A model generated the notes under the pieces. It had not been told where the DNA came from. It saw only the letters and a list, made by a program, of their open reading frames with translations, and ran no database searches. From JBCBJX01 sp964342855 (lineage in GTDB: Bacteria > Pseudomonadota > Alphaproteobacteria > Caulobacterales > Parvularculaceae): a DNA stretch of 64,000 nt. Shown here piece after piece: positions 27,285 to 36,093 of the stretch; the stretch's first letter is position 1, and each line of letters begins with the position of its first letter. The DNA is taken from NCBI GenBank assembly GCA_964342855.1, contig CAYFIB010000010.1:24355-88354 (forward strand), written 5' to 3'. Position numbers and translations under genes: made by a program.

Positions 27285-28523
27285 CTACGCGCCGCGACCG
27301 ACGACGAAGGTCGCGATAGTCGTCGCGCTGCCGCCGAGATTGAGCATCATGAACTTGTCCGCGCCGTCGACTTGATAGTCGCCCGCCTGGTCCGTCACCT
27401 GCTTGGCGCAGTCGAGCATCATTCGTACGCCCGTCGCGCCGACCGGGTGGCCGCCGCCGATGAGGCCGCCGCTCGGATTGATCGGAAAGGCGCCGCCGCG
27501 CGCGATCCGTCCGTCCTCGATCGCTTTCCAGCTTTCGCCGGGCGCGGTCAGACCGAGATGGTCGATAACCATATACTCCGTAGTCGTAAAGCAGTCGTGG
27601 ATTTCCGCGCCGCTGACCTGTTCGACCGACGAGATGTCGGCGCGCTTCAGCGCCGCGTCGATCGCTTTGCGCACGTGCGGGAACACAAGCTGTTCGCCTT
27701 CGGAGCGTTCAAGCTTCTCCTGATAGCCGATGTGCGCGGTCGTGTGCCCCCAGCCGTCGATGCGCGCGAGATCCGATAGAGCGAGACCGCGCTTTTTCGC
27801 GTAGGCGGCGGCGCGTTCTTCCGAGGCCAGAAAAACGACCGCGCCGCCATCAGAAACCTGCCCGCAATCCTGCCTGCGAATGCGCCCTTCGATCACCGGG
27901 TTGGCGTCGTCCTGATCGGTGAAACTTGCATTGGTGAAGTTCCATTTGCGCGTGTGGGCGTTCGGATTGCGCCGTCCGTTCTCGTAGTTGACCCGCGCGA
28001 TTTCGGCGAGGTGGCGATAGTCGAGCCCATAGCGGCGCTCATAAACGTCGCCGAGATCGGAGAAGACCGCCGGCCACGGATATGTCACGTCCGTCCACTC
28101 ATGACCGGACCACATGGCCGGACCGCCGATATTGTGCGCCGCCTCGTCCCCTGGAACGTTGCGCATGATTTCGAGGCCGAGGACCGCGACGCAGTCATAG
28201 CGCCCCGCCTCGATTTCCGCCGTCGCCGAGAGCGCCGCCATGCTGCCCGAGGCGCAGGCCGCCTCATGACGCGAGGCGGGCTTTCCCCAAAACCGCTGGT
28301 CGGAGACGGCGAAAAACCCGCCGAGATGCCCCTGATGGCAGAATAGCTCTGCCGTAAAGTTTCCGACGTGGGCGGCGTCGATTTCATCCGCATCCAATTT
28401 CGCACTTGCGAGACCGCCCTCAAGCGTTTCGCGGAAGAGATCCGCGATCTCCAGCCCCTCCCGCGCCCAGTTGCGAGCAAAATCAGTCTGATAGCCGCCG
28501 AGGATGTATACGGGTCGCGTCAT
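27285..28523 (-). CDS. SCP2-type thiolase / acetyl-CoA acetyltransferase
   Basis: A 412-residue thiolase-superfamily protein with nucleophilic cysteine in HEAACASGSMA, His in HDCFTTTEY and the GGGHPVGATG loop. The C-terminus has LGGSATTIATFVVGRG in place of the classical CxGGG cysteine, as in lipid-transfer (SCP2)-type thiolases that often act on bulky CoA esters from steroid, terpenoid or aromatic breakdown. It is divergent from the flavoprotein gene, and a copy of the conserved motif (28591-28610) lies between them. It is the leftmost gene of the catabolic island. Confidence 0.9.
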   Translation of the reverse strand: MTRPVYILGGYQTDFARNWAREGLEIADLFRETLEGGLASAKLDADEIDAAHVGNFTAELFCHQGHLGGFFAVSDQRFWGKPASRHEAACASGSMAALSATAEIEAGRYDCVAVLGLEIMRNVPGDEAAHNIGGPAMWSGHEWTDVTYPWPAVFSDLGDVYERRYGLDYRHLAEIARVNYENGRRNPNAHTRKWNFTNASFTDQDDANPVIEGRIRRQDCGQVSDGGAVVFLASEERAAAYAKKRGLALSDLARIDGWGHTTAHIGYQEKLERSEGEQLVFPHVRKAIDAALKRADISSVEQVSGAEIHDCFTTTEYMVIDHLGLTAPGESWKAIEDGRIARGGAFPINPSGGLIGGGHPVGATGVRMMLDCAKQVTDQAGDYQVDGADKFMMLNLGGSATTIATFVVGRGA

Positions 28524-28590
28524 GGGGGTGCCTCTCGATTGCTGCAGCGCCGTTGGCGAAGGCGCCTTTTCAGACTGATCCTACGCGTTT

Positions 28591-28610
28591 AGTTTGATTA
28601 TGCAATTGAC
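28591..28610 (+). promoter_or_regulatory. Conserved 20-bp motif, copy B (divergent thiolase/flavoprotein promoter)
   Basis: AGTTTGATTATGCAATTGAC matches the best copy (42371-42390) at 14 of 20 positions. It lies 67 nt upstream of the thiolase start, in the same relative orientation to that gene as the other copies. It is the weakest member of the set. Confidence 0.5.
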
Positions 28611-28687
28611 CCATGCAGCGTCCGCCCGGCCTTTCCCGCCCGCGCCGCGCCCCTCGGGTCGCCGCGCAGAACGGGAGCGAAACGCCG

Positions 28688-29641
28688 ATGAACCGCCATG
28701 AGATCGTACGCCGACTATCCGCCGGACGCATGGGTCTGCCGCTTATCGCAGCCCCCATGTTTCTGGTCTCAGGGCCAGAGCTCGTGCACGCCGCGCGCGA
28801 GGCGGGCGTCGCAGCCTCGTTCCCCTTTCCCAATGCGCGCACGCTGGAGACGCTGGACGCGTGGCTTTCGACGGCGTGCGGGCCGGAGACCGAGAAACTC
28901 GCGCCATTCGCCGCGAATATGGTGACGCACCGATCCTATGACCGTCTGCCGGACGAACTGGCGCTGCTTGAAAAGTACAAGCCGGAGATCGTCATCACCG
29001 CGCTGGGCGGTCCGAAACCCGTTCTGGAAACCGTGCACGGATATGGCGGCTTCGTTTTCGCGGATGTCAACGACGTCTACTTCGCGCGCAAGGCGGCCGA
29101 AGCCGGCACGGACGGTCTTGTTCTCGTCTCTTCAGGCGCCGGCGGACACACGGGATCGATGTCGGCGTTCGCGTTTCTTGCTGCAGTGCGGGAATTTTTC
29201 GACGGCGTCATCGTCCTCGCAGGCGGCGTCACGAACGGCCAGGCCCTGCGGGCGGCGGAAGTTCTGGGCGCGGACTTCGCCTATATGGGCACCCGCTTCA
29301 TCGCGGCGACCGAAAGCCTCGCAAGCCCGGAATACCGGGATATGGTGGTTGCTGCGGAATTCTCCGACCTCGTGCGATCGAACAAGCTGACGGGCGCCTA
29401 CGCCTACTATCTACGCGCCAGCCTCGAGAAAATGGGCTACGATCCGGACGCCGCAGACCGCGAAGACGGACCCGACTTTTCGCAGTCGCAAAATCAGATC
29501 AAGGCCTGGCGGGATGTCTGGTCCGCCGGCCACGGCGTCGGCTCCGTCAAATCCGCCGAACCCGTCGCAAGCATCGTCGAACGTCTCCGTAGCGAGTATG
29601 ATGACGCGTTGAAAACGCCCGCCTTCGCCGAACGCGGCTGA
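28688..29641 (+). CDS. Nitronate monooxygenase-type FMN flavoprotein
   Basis: About 317 residues starting MNRHEIVRRLSAGRMGLPLI; the frame opens at 28613 but GGGAG precedes ATG 28688. It is a TIM-barrel NPD/2-nitropropane dioxygenase-like protein: substrate/FMN loop PLIAAPMFLVSG, phosphate-binding SSGAGGHTG, and GGVTNGQALRAAEVLGADF with YMGTRF. Related proteins oxidise nitronates or act as enoyl-reductase-like flavoproteins. In this setting of acyl-CoA metabolism it may oxidise or reduce a pathway intermediate. It is divergent from the thiolase and upstream of the receptor gene. Confidence 0.87.
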   Translation: MNRHEIVRRLSAGRMGLPLIAAPMFLVSGPELVHAAREAGVAASFPFPNARTLETLDAWLSTACGPETEKLAPFAANMVTHRSYDRLPDELALLEKYKPEIVITALGGPKPVLETVHGYGGFVFADVNDVYFARKAAEAGTDGLVLVSSGAGGHTGSMSAFAFLAAVREFFDGVIVLAGGVTNGQALRAAEVLGADFAYMGTRFIAATESLASPEYRDMVVAAEFSDLVRSNKLTGAYAYYLRASLEKMGYDPDAADREDGPDFSQSQNQIKAWRDVWSAGHGVGSVKSAEPVASIVERLRSEYDDALKTPAFAERG

Positions 29642-29710
29642 AGGCGGCTTTTCGTCAGCGCAGCCATGGCGTTTCGGTCACAGCGCGACGGACAGAATGC
29701 AATTCAGGGC

Positions 29711-29728
29711 GACTTGCATTGACATACC
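29711..29728 (-). promoter_or_regulatory. Conserved motif, copy A1 (upstream of TonB receptor)
   Basis: Minus-strand GGTATGTCAATGCAAGTC, 85 nt before the receptor ATG. The adjacent AATGCAA (29696-29702) and TTGCATT (29714-29720) also form a 7-bp inverted repeat. Confidence 0.6.
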
Positions 29729-29738
29729 TTTTAGCGCG

Positions 29739-29757
29739 ACACTAGCGTAAACATACC
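29739..29757 (-). promoter_or_regulatory. Conserved motif, copy A2 (upstream of TonB receptor)
   Basis: Minus-strand GGTATGTTTACGCTAGTGT, in the same orientation as copy A1 and offset from it by 29 bp. It ends 56 nt before the receptor ATG. This is the only promoter of the set with two tandem copies. Confidence 0.6.
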
Positions 29758-29813
29758 AACGATAATGAGACCCGGCCGCCCCGTTCCGGGGCCGCCCCAT
29801 GGGAGGAAACCGA

Positions 29814-32120
29814 ATGCGGCTCGCACTTACGACATCAGCGCTCGCGCTCATCATCGCCGCGGGAAGCGGCGGCGCCCTCGCTCAGGATACGTCTGACGAA
29901 CAGGAAGTTCGCTCGTCGCCGACCCTCGACCAGATCATCGTCACGTCCCAGAAGCGTGAAACGCTTCTTCAGGACACGTCGGTCGCCGTTACGGCGCTGA
30001 CCGGAGAGAACCTCGAGAAAGATCGCGTCCTCTCCTATGAGGATCTCGCCAATCGGACGACGTCGCTCTCCTTCACCGCGCTCTCGCCGCTCGATCAGGA
30101 ATTCAACATCCGCGGCATCACCAATACGCGCCTCGACTCGCCGTCTGCGGACCAATCTGTCGGCATCTTCCTCGACGAAGTTTATGTCGGCCGCTCCGGT
30201 CTCTTCAATGCGGACCTATTCGATATCGAGCGCGTTGAAGTCATTCGCGGCCCGCAGGGCGTGCTCCTTGGGCGGAATGTTGTCGGCGGCGCGCTCAATA
30301 TCATCACGGCGCGCCCGAGCTTCGAGAACGAGGGAAATGTCACTGTTTCGTACGGCACGTTCGATGAAACACTCGTCCGCGGCTTCGTCACCGGGCCACT
30401 CTCCGACACGGTCGCCGGACGCATCTCGTTCCAGTCGCGCAAACGCGACGGGTTCAACAAAGACATTCTGAACGGGCGCGACCTCGACAACCTGGACTCG
30501 GTCCAGCTTCGCGCCCAGCTTCTCCACCAGCCGGATGAAGCTGACTATTCGGCGCGCCTCATTTTTGAGTACATGAAAGACGAGTCGAACGGGTTCCACT
30601 CCGTCGCGATCAACGGCCCCGATCCCGCAACGCAAGGTCCCTGGTCGCTTGCGCGCGAACAGGTTGGGCAGGCCCTCGGCCGCCCGCTCGACATCCGCGA
30701 AAGTCTGCCCGAACACCCTCTCTATAAGGGCGACGCGCTTGAAACGCCGCAGGCGCTGCTGCGCGAGTCCTACGGATTCAATCTCCAGATCTCTCGCGGG
30801 CTGGGCGATATCGCAACGCTGGAGAGCGTCACGGGCTATCGAAAAGGCGACGCCTTCAACATCTACGACCAGACCGGCATTGGCCCCAATAACGGCTTCA
30901 GCACGGTGCCGTTCATCTTCCGTTTCCCGGTGAACGAGGACGAAGACATCCAGCAGTTCTCGCAGGAACTTCGCCTGGTCTCTGACGGTGACGGACCGTT
31001 GGACTGGATCATCGGCGGCTATATCCAGCACGATAACGTCGAGAAGCTCGACAAATTTTGGGCGGAAGTCACGCTCCCGTTGCCGACGCTTTCAGGCGAG
31101 TCGCACTGGTACAATGAGACGGATACAACCTCGTACGCCTTTTTCGCGCAGGCTGGCTTCCGATTCTCGGAAATGCTGCGCGTCGTCGGCGGCGTTCGGT
31201 ACACGTCCGACGACAAACAGGGTACGGTGACAGGCATCGCGGTCGAGGATGGCGACGCCTTCAACCCAACCGACACGGTCGCGCTGACGCCGCTCGACGG
31301 CTCCTTTACCGAAGGCGACTCCTTCACCGTCGCTTACGGCGAAACGTGGGAGGAGGTGACGCCCCAGGCGACCATCGAGTTTTCGCCGACGGATAACGCG
31401 TTCTTCTACTTCACCGCCGCTCGCGGCTATAAAGGCGGCGGTTTCGAGGACGACCCGGCGAACCCGGCGGCCGCACAGGCCGGTTATGATCCGGAAACGG
31501 TGAATTCGCTGGAGTTCGGCGCGAAGCTCGACTTCTTTGACAATCGCGCCCGTCTGAACCTCGCAGCATTCTCCATGGACTATCAAGACCTGCAGGTGAC
31601 GCAGACGGATGATGGCTGTCTCTGCAACATCACGGATAACGCCGCGGACGCGGAGATTCTCGGCGTCGAAGCCGAGATTCTGGTCGCTGCGACGGACAAT
31701 CTTCAGGTCTGGGCCGCGGGCACCTGGCTCGAGACCGAGTACAACGAGTTCATCGACTCCAACGGCCTCGACAACTCCGGCAACTTCCTGCAGCGCACGC
31801 CGGAATATCAGTTCAATGTCGGCGCGGAACTGACCATGTCCGCCTTCGGCTTCGAGGACGCTCTGTCGGCGCGCGTCAATTACTCCTATCGCGGAGAGAT
31901 GTACTGGGCGCCGGACAACTTCCAGACGGAAGACGCCTACGGCCTCCTCGACGCGCGGGTGTCCTTTGCACCGCTGGACGCCAACTGGCGGGTGTCGGCC
32001 TGGGGTAAGAACCTCGCCGATGAACTCTACCGCACGAACATCATCGCCTTCTTCGGCGATGAGGTCTCCCGCCTCGGCGCGCCGCGCACGTACGGCGTCG
32101 AGGTCGGCGTCGACTTCTAG
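29814..32120 (+). CDS. TonB-dependent receptor of the catabolic island
   Basis: About 768 residues. ATG 29814 follows GGGAGGAAACCGA and opens a signal peptide (RLALTTSALALIIAAGSGGA, LAQD). A TonB-box-like DQIIVTSQKRETLLQDTSVA, a plug (ERVEVIRGPQGVLLGRNVVG) and a barrel ending in GVEVGVDF follow. There is no STN domain. It belongs to the broad alphaproteobacterial receptor group that imports organic compounds. Its promoter carries two copies of the motif shared with the CoA-ligase, oxygenase and thiolase operons, so it probably brings the island's growth substrate across the outer membrane. Confidence 0.92.
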   Translation: MRLALTTSALALIIAAGSGGALAQDTSDEQEVRSSPTLDQIIVTSQKRETLLQDTSVAVTALTGENLEKDRVLSYEDLANRTTSLSFTALSPLDQEFNIRGITNTRLDSPSADQSVGIFLDEVYVGRSGLFNADLFDIERVEVIRGPQGVLLGRNVVGGALNIITARPSFENEGNVTVSYGTFDETLVRGFVTGPLSDTVAGRISFQSRKRDGFNKDILNGRDLDNLDSVQLRAQLLHQPDEADYSARLIFEYMKDESNGFHSVAINGPDPATQGPWSLAREQVGQALGRPLDIRESLPEHPLYKGDALETPQALLRESYGFNLQISRGLGDIATLESVTGYRKGDAFNIYDQTGIGPNNGFSTVPFIFRFPVNEDEDIQQFSQELRLVSDGDGPLDWIIGGYIQHDNVEKLDKFWAEVTLPLPTLSGESHWYNETDTTSYAFFAQAGFRFSEMLRVVGGVRYTSDDKQGTVTGIAVEDGDAFNPTDTVALTPLDGSFTEGDSFTVAYGETWEEVTPQATIEFSPTDNAFFYFTAARGYKGGGFEDDPANPAAAQAGYDPETVNSLEFGAKLDFFDNRARLNLAAFSMDYQDLQVTQTDDGCLCNITDNAADAEILGVEAEILVAATDNLQVWAAGTWLETEYNEFIDSNGLDNSGNFLQRTPEYQFNVGAELTMSAFGFEDALSARVNYSYRGEMYWAPDNFQTEDAYGLLDARVSFAPLDANWRVSAWGKNLADELYRTNIIAFFGDEVSRLGAPRTYGVEVGVDF

Positions 32121-32170
32121 GGAGACCACCCCTCATCACTGCTTAGCCTCCCGGCGACGCAGTTTCCTCA

Positions 32171-32200
32171 CCGGTCGCCTGAAAGGGCGGCCGGTTTTTT
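32171..32200 (+). terminator. Intrinsic terminator after the TonB receptor
   Basis: Stem CCGGTCGCC with GGCGGCCGG (one G-U pair), loop TGAAAG, then six Ts. It lies about 50 nt after the receptor stop. Confidence 0.85.
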
Positions 32201-32212
32201 ATGGACCTCCCA

Positions 32213-32242
32213 CAAAAAAAAACGGGCCCGATGAGGGCCCGT
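32213..32242 (-). terminator. Intrinsic terminator for the minus-strand catabolic operon
   Basis: Stem ACGGGCCC/GGGCCCGT with loop GATGA and a run of nine As on the left, which is a T-tract for leftward transcription. It ends the operon whose last gene stops at 32267. Confidence 0.85.
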
Positions 32243-32266
32243 TTGTTTCTGGTGCGGATGGGTCGC

Positions 32267-32794
32267 CTAGAACCGCGCGTAAGAAAGATCCTGTTCGTCC
32301 TTACGCCCCATGACCATGCGCGGGTCGTCCGGCTTGAACATGCCGAGACACCAGCCTTCGGCCTCCTCCATGTCGCGGTTCCAGTCGAACGTCATTTTGC
32401 GGTGGGCGATGCGCCACTCGCCATCGCGCTTCTCAAACCGGTCGCAGAGCCGCCCGCCGGTGAGCGTGTCCACTCTGGCGCCCGCATTGTCGAAACGCGC
32501 GAAGGTGAGGACATAGGTTTCGACGTAGGCGACGTCGCCATCGAGATCGATGTGCGTGTTGCACAGATAATGCGCCATCACGCCCATCTTCCGGATGCGT
32601 TTCACCGCATCGCCGATATAGGCGTCCGCTGGTCCGGAGTACGCGTTCGCGTGCTCCTCGATCGCCCCGTCATGGTAGCAGGAGCGCAGAAGCGCCTCGT
32701 CGGCGCGATCAACGCCGCGGGCGTAACGTGACAGGACATCGTGGATGTCCTGACGCGCCAGCATCGTTTCGACAGTGTTGACGTACCTCGTCAT
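32267..32794 (-). CDS. NTF2-fold (SnoaL-like) protein 1
   Basis: About 175 residues; ATG 32794 follows GGAGGAAACTTG. It is a SnoaL_4-type alpha+beta barrel with typical openings (IHDVLSRYARGVDRADEALL, SCYHDGAIEEHA) and C-terminal WRIAHRKMTFDWNRD. The family includes scytalone dehydratase-, BaiE- and ring-hydroxylating-beta-like folds that dehydrate or isomerise cyclic substrates. A Tyr/Asp/His-rich pocket is present, but the reaction cannot be named. It is last in the leftward operon, 21 nt after the carotenoid-oxygenase gene. Confidence 0.85.
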   Translation of the reverse strand: MTRYVNTVETMLARQDIHDVLSRYARGVDRADEALLRSCYHDGAIEEHANAYSGPADAYIGDAVKRIRKMGVMAHYLCNTHIDLDGDVAYVETYVLTFARFDNAGARVDTLTGGRLCDRFEKRDGEWRIAHRKMTFDWNRDMEEAEGWCLGMFKPDDPRMVMGRKDEQDLSYARF

Positions 32795-32815
32795 CAAGTT
32801 TCCTCCGTAGCGTTA

Positions 32816-34297
32816 TTATGCGGCGCGGGTTTTGGCGCCCGCCTCGATCTGCTCATGGCTCGCCCATGTCGCGTGCGTGCCGCTGGTGATGCGCTGGGGC
32901 AGCATGATCCGACAGACAGGGCCCGCCTCGATGTTTTTCGCATCGACGACGATGCACTCTGAGCGGTTTTCGTTCATGTCGGTGATGAAGCTGACGAGAT
33001 AGCCGTCATCTTCGTCCTTCGCGTTTACGCGCGGCGCGAAAGGCGCCTCGCTGCCGAACCGGTTCTCGCCAAAATCGAGCGTCTGAGAGGTTCCCGTCTC
33101 ATAATCGTGCTTCACGAGACCGGTGAACAGGAACCAGCCCGGCTTGGTGTACGTGCTGTAGAGGTAGCGCGTCCTCTCACCCGCATACTGAGTGTTGAAC
33201 GAACCGAATTCCAGTATCCGATCGTCGAGACGCTCTTCCCTCGTTTCGCCGGTCTTCAGATTGAAGCGCCAGCGGTGCAGTTTCGGCTTCATGGAGTGCT
33301 CATCGAGATAGGCCATGAGCTGACCGATCTGCGGCTCCATGCCTTTCAGCGGCCCCGGCTGCGGGTCTTCCTGGAAATAGCCGTCGAGGACGATTTCATC
33401 GCCCTCCTCCCAGGCGTTCATCCAGTGGAGGACATAAGTCGGCTCCGCCTCGAACCAGCGGATTTCTGAGACGTCGCCATATCGCGGGACAATCGCGAAG
33501 CGCGTCGGAATATCCGGATAGAACCTCGCCGCGTGGAAGCCGAGCTTCAGAGCCTCCGGGTCCCAGAACAGGGGCAGATCGGCGATGATGGAATAGTTCT
33601 TCGTATACGCCATGTCGTGCGGCAGCCGCGGACCGGGAAGCTCGATCGGAATGTAGTGCTTCAGCCGGTTATCCGCGCCGACGACGCCGTAGTGCATATA
33701 GGGCGCGTGTTTGGAGTAATTGAAGAACAGGAGCTCGCCGGTCGCCTCATCCACTTTCGGGTGCGCGGAGATGCCATCGATCGGCACCCAGCCTTCGGCG
33801 CCATACTGCTCCATCGTGTAGGGATCGATGCGGTAGCCCTCGCCGCACTGATAGAATGTCGAGAGAATTTGACCGGCGTGAATGACAACGTCAGTCGATG
33901 AGGAGTCCTTGATGGACCCGTGCGCGCCCCAACCGGCACGTTCGGACTTCTTCGGGTTTTCTGCGATCCCGGCCCAGAGCGCGCGCCCCGCCTCTTCCTC
34001 CGCGAGAAAGCCTTTCGTGCGGATGAACCGGTTGTGGTACTCCGCCTTCCCGTCGCGGAACGACATGACATGCACCATGCCGTCGCCATCGAACGGGTGG
34101 TAGAGCCCGATCGGGTCATGAACCGGATTCTCGCAGTTTCGAACGTAGACGCCCGAAAGATCGCGGGGGATCTCTCCCATCACCTCCATCTCCGTCGCGT
34201 CGTACTCCTTGGTGATCGGCGCCCACGCTCCATTGAGGTACGGGTGCTCGTTGGGCGTGATCGTGGATTTCACTTCATTGACGAGAACTGCGCTCAT
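32816..34297 (-). CDS. Carotenoid/lignostilbene-type cleavage oxygenase
   Basis: A 493-residue member of the RPE65/carotenoid cleavage dioxygenase family. The four iron-binding histidines are all recognisable: H179 (GISAHPKVD), H227 (RLPHDMAY), H291 (LHWMNAWEE) and H475 (SGTHATW). The N-terminal PRDLSGVYVRNCENP and HPFDGDGMVH are family hallmarks. It is a cytoplasmic non-heme Fe(II) enzyme that splits a C=C bond with O2 to give two carbonyl products. Bacterial members cleave carotenoids, stilbenes or isoeugenol-like phenylpropenes. With a feruloyl-CoA synthetase-like ligase in the island, a phenylpropanoid or stilbene-like substrate is plausible but unproven. Confidence 0.93.
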   Translation of the reverse strand: MSAVLVNEVKSTITPNEHPYLNGAWAPITKEYDATEMEVMGEIPRDLSGVYVRNCENPVHDPIGLYHPFDGDGMVHVMSFRDGKAEYHNRFIRTKGFLAEEEAGRALWAGIAENPKKSERAGWGAHGSIKDSSSTDVVIHAGQILSTFYQCGEGYRIDPYTMEQYGAEGWVPIDGISAHPKVDEATGELLFFNYSKHAPYMHYGVVGADNRLKHYIPIELPGPRLPHDMAYTKNYSIIADLPLFWDPEALKLGFHAARFYPDIPTRFAIVPRYGDVSEIRWFEAEPTYVLHWMNAWEEGDEIVLDGYFQEDPQPGPLKGMEPQIGQLMAYLDEHSMKPKLHRWRFNLKTGETREERLDDRILEFGSFNTQYAGERTRYLYSTYTKPGWFLFTGLVKHDYETGTSQTLDFGENRFGSEAPFAPRVNAKDEDDGYLVSFITDMNENRSECIVVDAKNIEAGPVCRIMLPQRITSGTHATWASHEQIEAGAKTRAA

Positions 34298-34332
34298 GTC
34301 GGGTCTCTTCAGCTTTCTGGATTGACGTTAAC

Positions 34333-35079
34333 TCACTGGGCGTTCACGCGCGCCGCCATAGACGCCGCGAGCCCGGCCGGGTCGCGAGCGAGCGCGGCGC
34401 GCACGCTGATGGAATGCGGATCGGTGTCGTGTTCCGCGACGCCGCGGCGAATGGCGGCGAGACTGGAGACGGCGATATCTTCCGGCTCGGCCTGTTTCAT
34501 GCCCTTCACATGCGCCGCCATGCGGGTGCGGACGGAGCCGACAATAAGCGCCGTAACTGTCGTTCCCTGCCCGGCGAGTTCAGCGCGAATGCAATCAGAC
34601 GCGGCGCGCGCCGCGAACTTCGACGGGCTGTAACCGCCCATATCCGGCACGCCGACAATGCCGCCTGCGGAGAGAACATTAGCGATGGCGCCGCCGCCGT
34701 TCGTCCCGAGTGTCGGCGCGAAAGCGCGACACATGGATAGAAGGCCGAAGAAGTTCACCTCCATCTCCTGACGCGCCGTGCTCATGTCCGGCGCGCCGAT
34801 GAGCCGCTGATGGCCGAAGTAGCCTGCGTTGTTTACGAGCAGATTGACATCGCGGCACTGTTCCGCGGCGGCGGCGACATCGTCCGGGTTCGTGACGTCG
34901 AGCTTCACCGCGACCAGACGTTCCGGATCGTCTTTCGCGATCTCCTGGCCGTCTTCCAAAGTGCGGCTGCCGATATAGACGCGACGCGCGCCCTGTTCAA
35001 GCAAGGTTTTCACGAAGCCGAGGCCGATGCCCCGATTGCCGCCAGTGACGATGGCGACGCAGTTCTCAACTTCAAACAT
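34333..35079 (-). CDS. Short-chain dehydrogenase/reductase 1
   Basis: A 248-residue classical-type SDR with nucleotide-binding GGNRGIGLG, NNAG (LLVNNAGYFG), catalytic Ser in NVLSAGG and YSPSK for Tyr/Lys. It is NAD(P)-dependent and interconverts an alcohol and a carbonyl. It lies between the oxygenase and an NTF2-fold gene with short spacing in the leftward operon, so it likely acts on the aldehyde or ketone produced in the pathway. Confidence 0.9.
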   Translation of the reverse strand: MFEVENCVAIVTGGNRGIGLGFVKTLLEQGARRVYIGSRTLEDGQEIAKDDPERLVAVKLDVTNPDDVAAAAEQCRDVNLLVNNAGYFGHQRLIGAPDMSTARQEMEVNFFGLLSMCRAFAPTLGTNGGGAIANVLSAGGIVGVPDMGGYSPSKFAARAASDCIRAELAGQGTTVTALIVGSVRTRMAAHVKGMKQAEPEDIAVSSLAAIRRGVAEHDTDPHSISVRAALARDPAGLAASMAARVNAQ

Positions 35080-35084
35080 CTTTC

Positions 35085-35621
35085 TCAGTCCTTGTAGAGA
35101 ATATCATTCGGCTTTTTGCCGCCGCGCACCAGCACGGACGGGTCCGGCGCGATCATGCCGCGCCCCCACGTCTCCCGGAGAGCCATTTCGTGGTTCCACT
35201 CCCAGGAGAGCCGCCGCTTGGCGATCTTCCAGGCTCCGCTCCGCTTCTCGAAATCATCGATGAGACGGGCCGAGGTGATGCTGTCGAAAGCATCGTCGCT
35301 TCCCGCCTCGCCGCGCCGGGAGAATGTGGTGATATAGCATTCCGAACGCGCCTTATCGCCATCGAGCTCGATGAGGATATTCGTGATGAGATGCGTCATG
35401 GTTCCCGCGGTCGGCAGCACCTTGCGGATCATGGCGACATATTCGTCGGCGGGTCCCTCGAATGTACCTCCATGGTTTTCATGGGCGTCCGGATGATAGC
35501 AGTCGGCGATAAGGTCGGCGTCGCCGCGGTCGGCGCCGCGGCAGTATTTCACCAGAACTTCGTAGATCTGCTGCTTGTCGAGCAGAGCGTCGATGGCGGC
35601 TTCGCGGTCAGGATGGCTCAT
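35085..35621 (-). CDS. NTF2-fold (SnoaL-like) protein 2
   Basis: About 178 residues. ATG 35621 has AAGGAG seven bases upstream; the frame extends to a TTG at 35636. SnoaL_4-type features: QQIYEVLVKYCRGADRGDAD, DCYHPDAHENHGG and C-terminal WKIAKRRLSWEWNHE. It parallels protein 1 (32267-32794) so closely in layout that the two are probably paralogues acting on successive or related intermediates. It is 5 nt from the SDR start. Confidence 0.85.
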   Translation of the reverse strand: MSHPDREAAIDALLDKQQIYEVLVKYCRGADRGDADLIADCYHPDAHENHGGTFEGPADEYVAMIRKVLPTAGTMTHLITNILIELDGDKARSECYITTFSRRGEAGSDDAFDSITSARLIDDFEKRSGAWKIAKRRLSWEWNHEMALRETWGRGMIAPDPSVLVRGGKKPNDILYKD

Positions 35622-35632
35622 GGTGCGCTCCT

Positions 35633-36067
35633 TCAAGCGACGGCCGGACGGTCAGCGAGTTCGGCGGCGAAGGGCGGCAGCGGCTCGCCCTTCGCGCCGG
35701 CGTCGCCGATCGCCCGATCAAAGTAGTCGCGCCAACCGCAGATGAGGTCGCCGCGAAATTCGATAACCCCCGCATACGGAATGACGACGACTTTGCCGTC
35801 CGCCGTATCAAACTCGTCCACGCCTTCGACGAACAGCGTGTCGCCGTTTTCAGCATAAGAGAAAATACGCCAACGCGGATTGCGGACGTTCTCCTTAAAG
35901 CTGTCGAGGAACTCCCGCGCGCCCTGCTTGCCGATTTTCGGCTCCTTGGTGGCGGCGGAATAGTGCCAGACCACATCGTCGGTCATGCGGTCGAGCACGG
36001 CGTCGATATCCTGGGTGTCGCGCCAGATATCAATCACCTCACGGAAGAGCTGCATTCGAGTGGCCAT
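35633..36067 (-). CDS. NTF2-fold protein 3, limonene-epoxide-hydrolase-like
   Basis: A 144-residue NTF2-fold protein; ATG 36067 follows AGGAGGAAACG. The segment ICGWRDYFDRA contains Arg and Asp at spacing like the Arg/Asp pair of limonene-1,2-epoxide hydrolases, and an earlier Asp-rich strand (VEGVDEFDTADGK) could supply the rest. It may hydrolyse an epoxide or do related acid-base chemistry, but many LEH-like proteins are uncharacterised. It is in the leftward operon, 27 nt after the DapB-like gene. Confidence 0.8.
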   Translation of the reverse strand: MATRMQLFREVIDIWRDTQDIDAVLDRMTDDVVWHYSAATKEPKIGKQGAREFLDSFKENVRNPRWRIFSYAENGDTLFVEGVDEFDTADGKVVVIPYAGVIEFRGDLICGWRDYFDRAIGDAGAKGEPLPPFAAELADRPAVA

Positions 36068-36093
36068 CGTTTCCTCCTATTCGTTTTCGGTTT

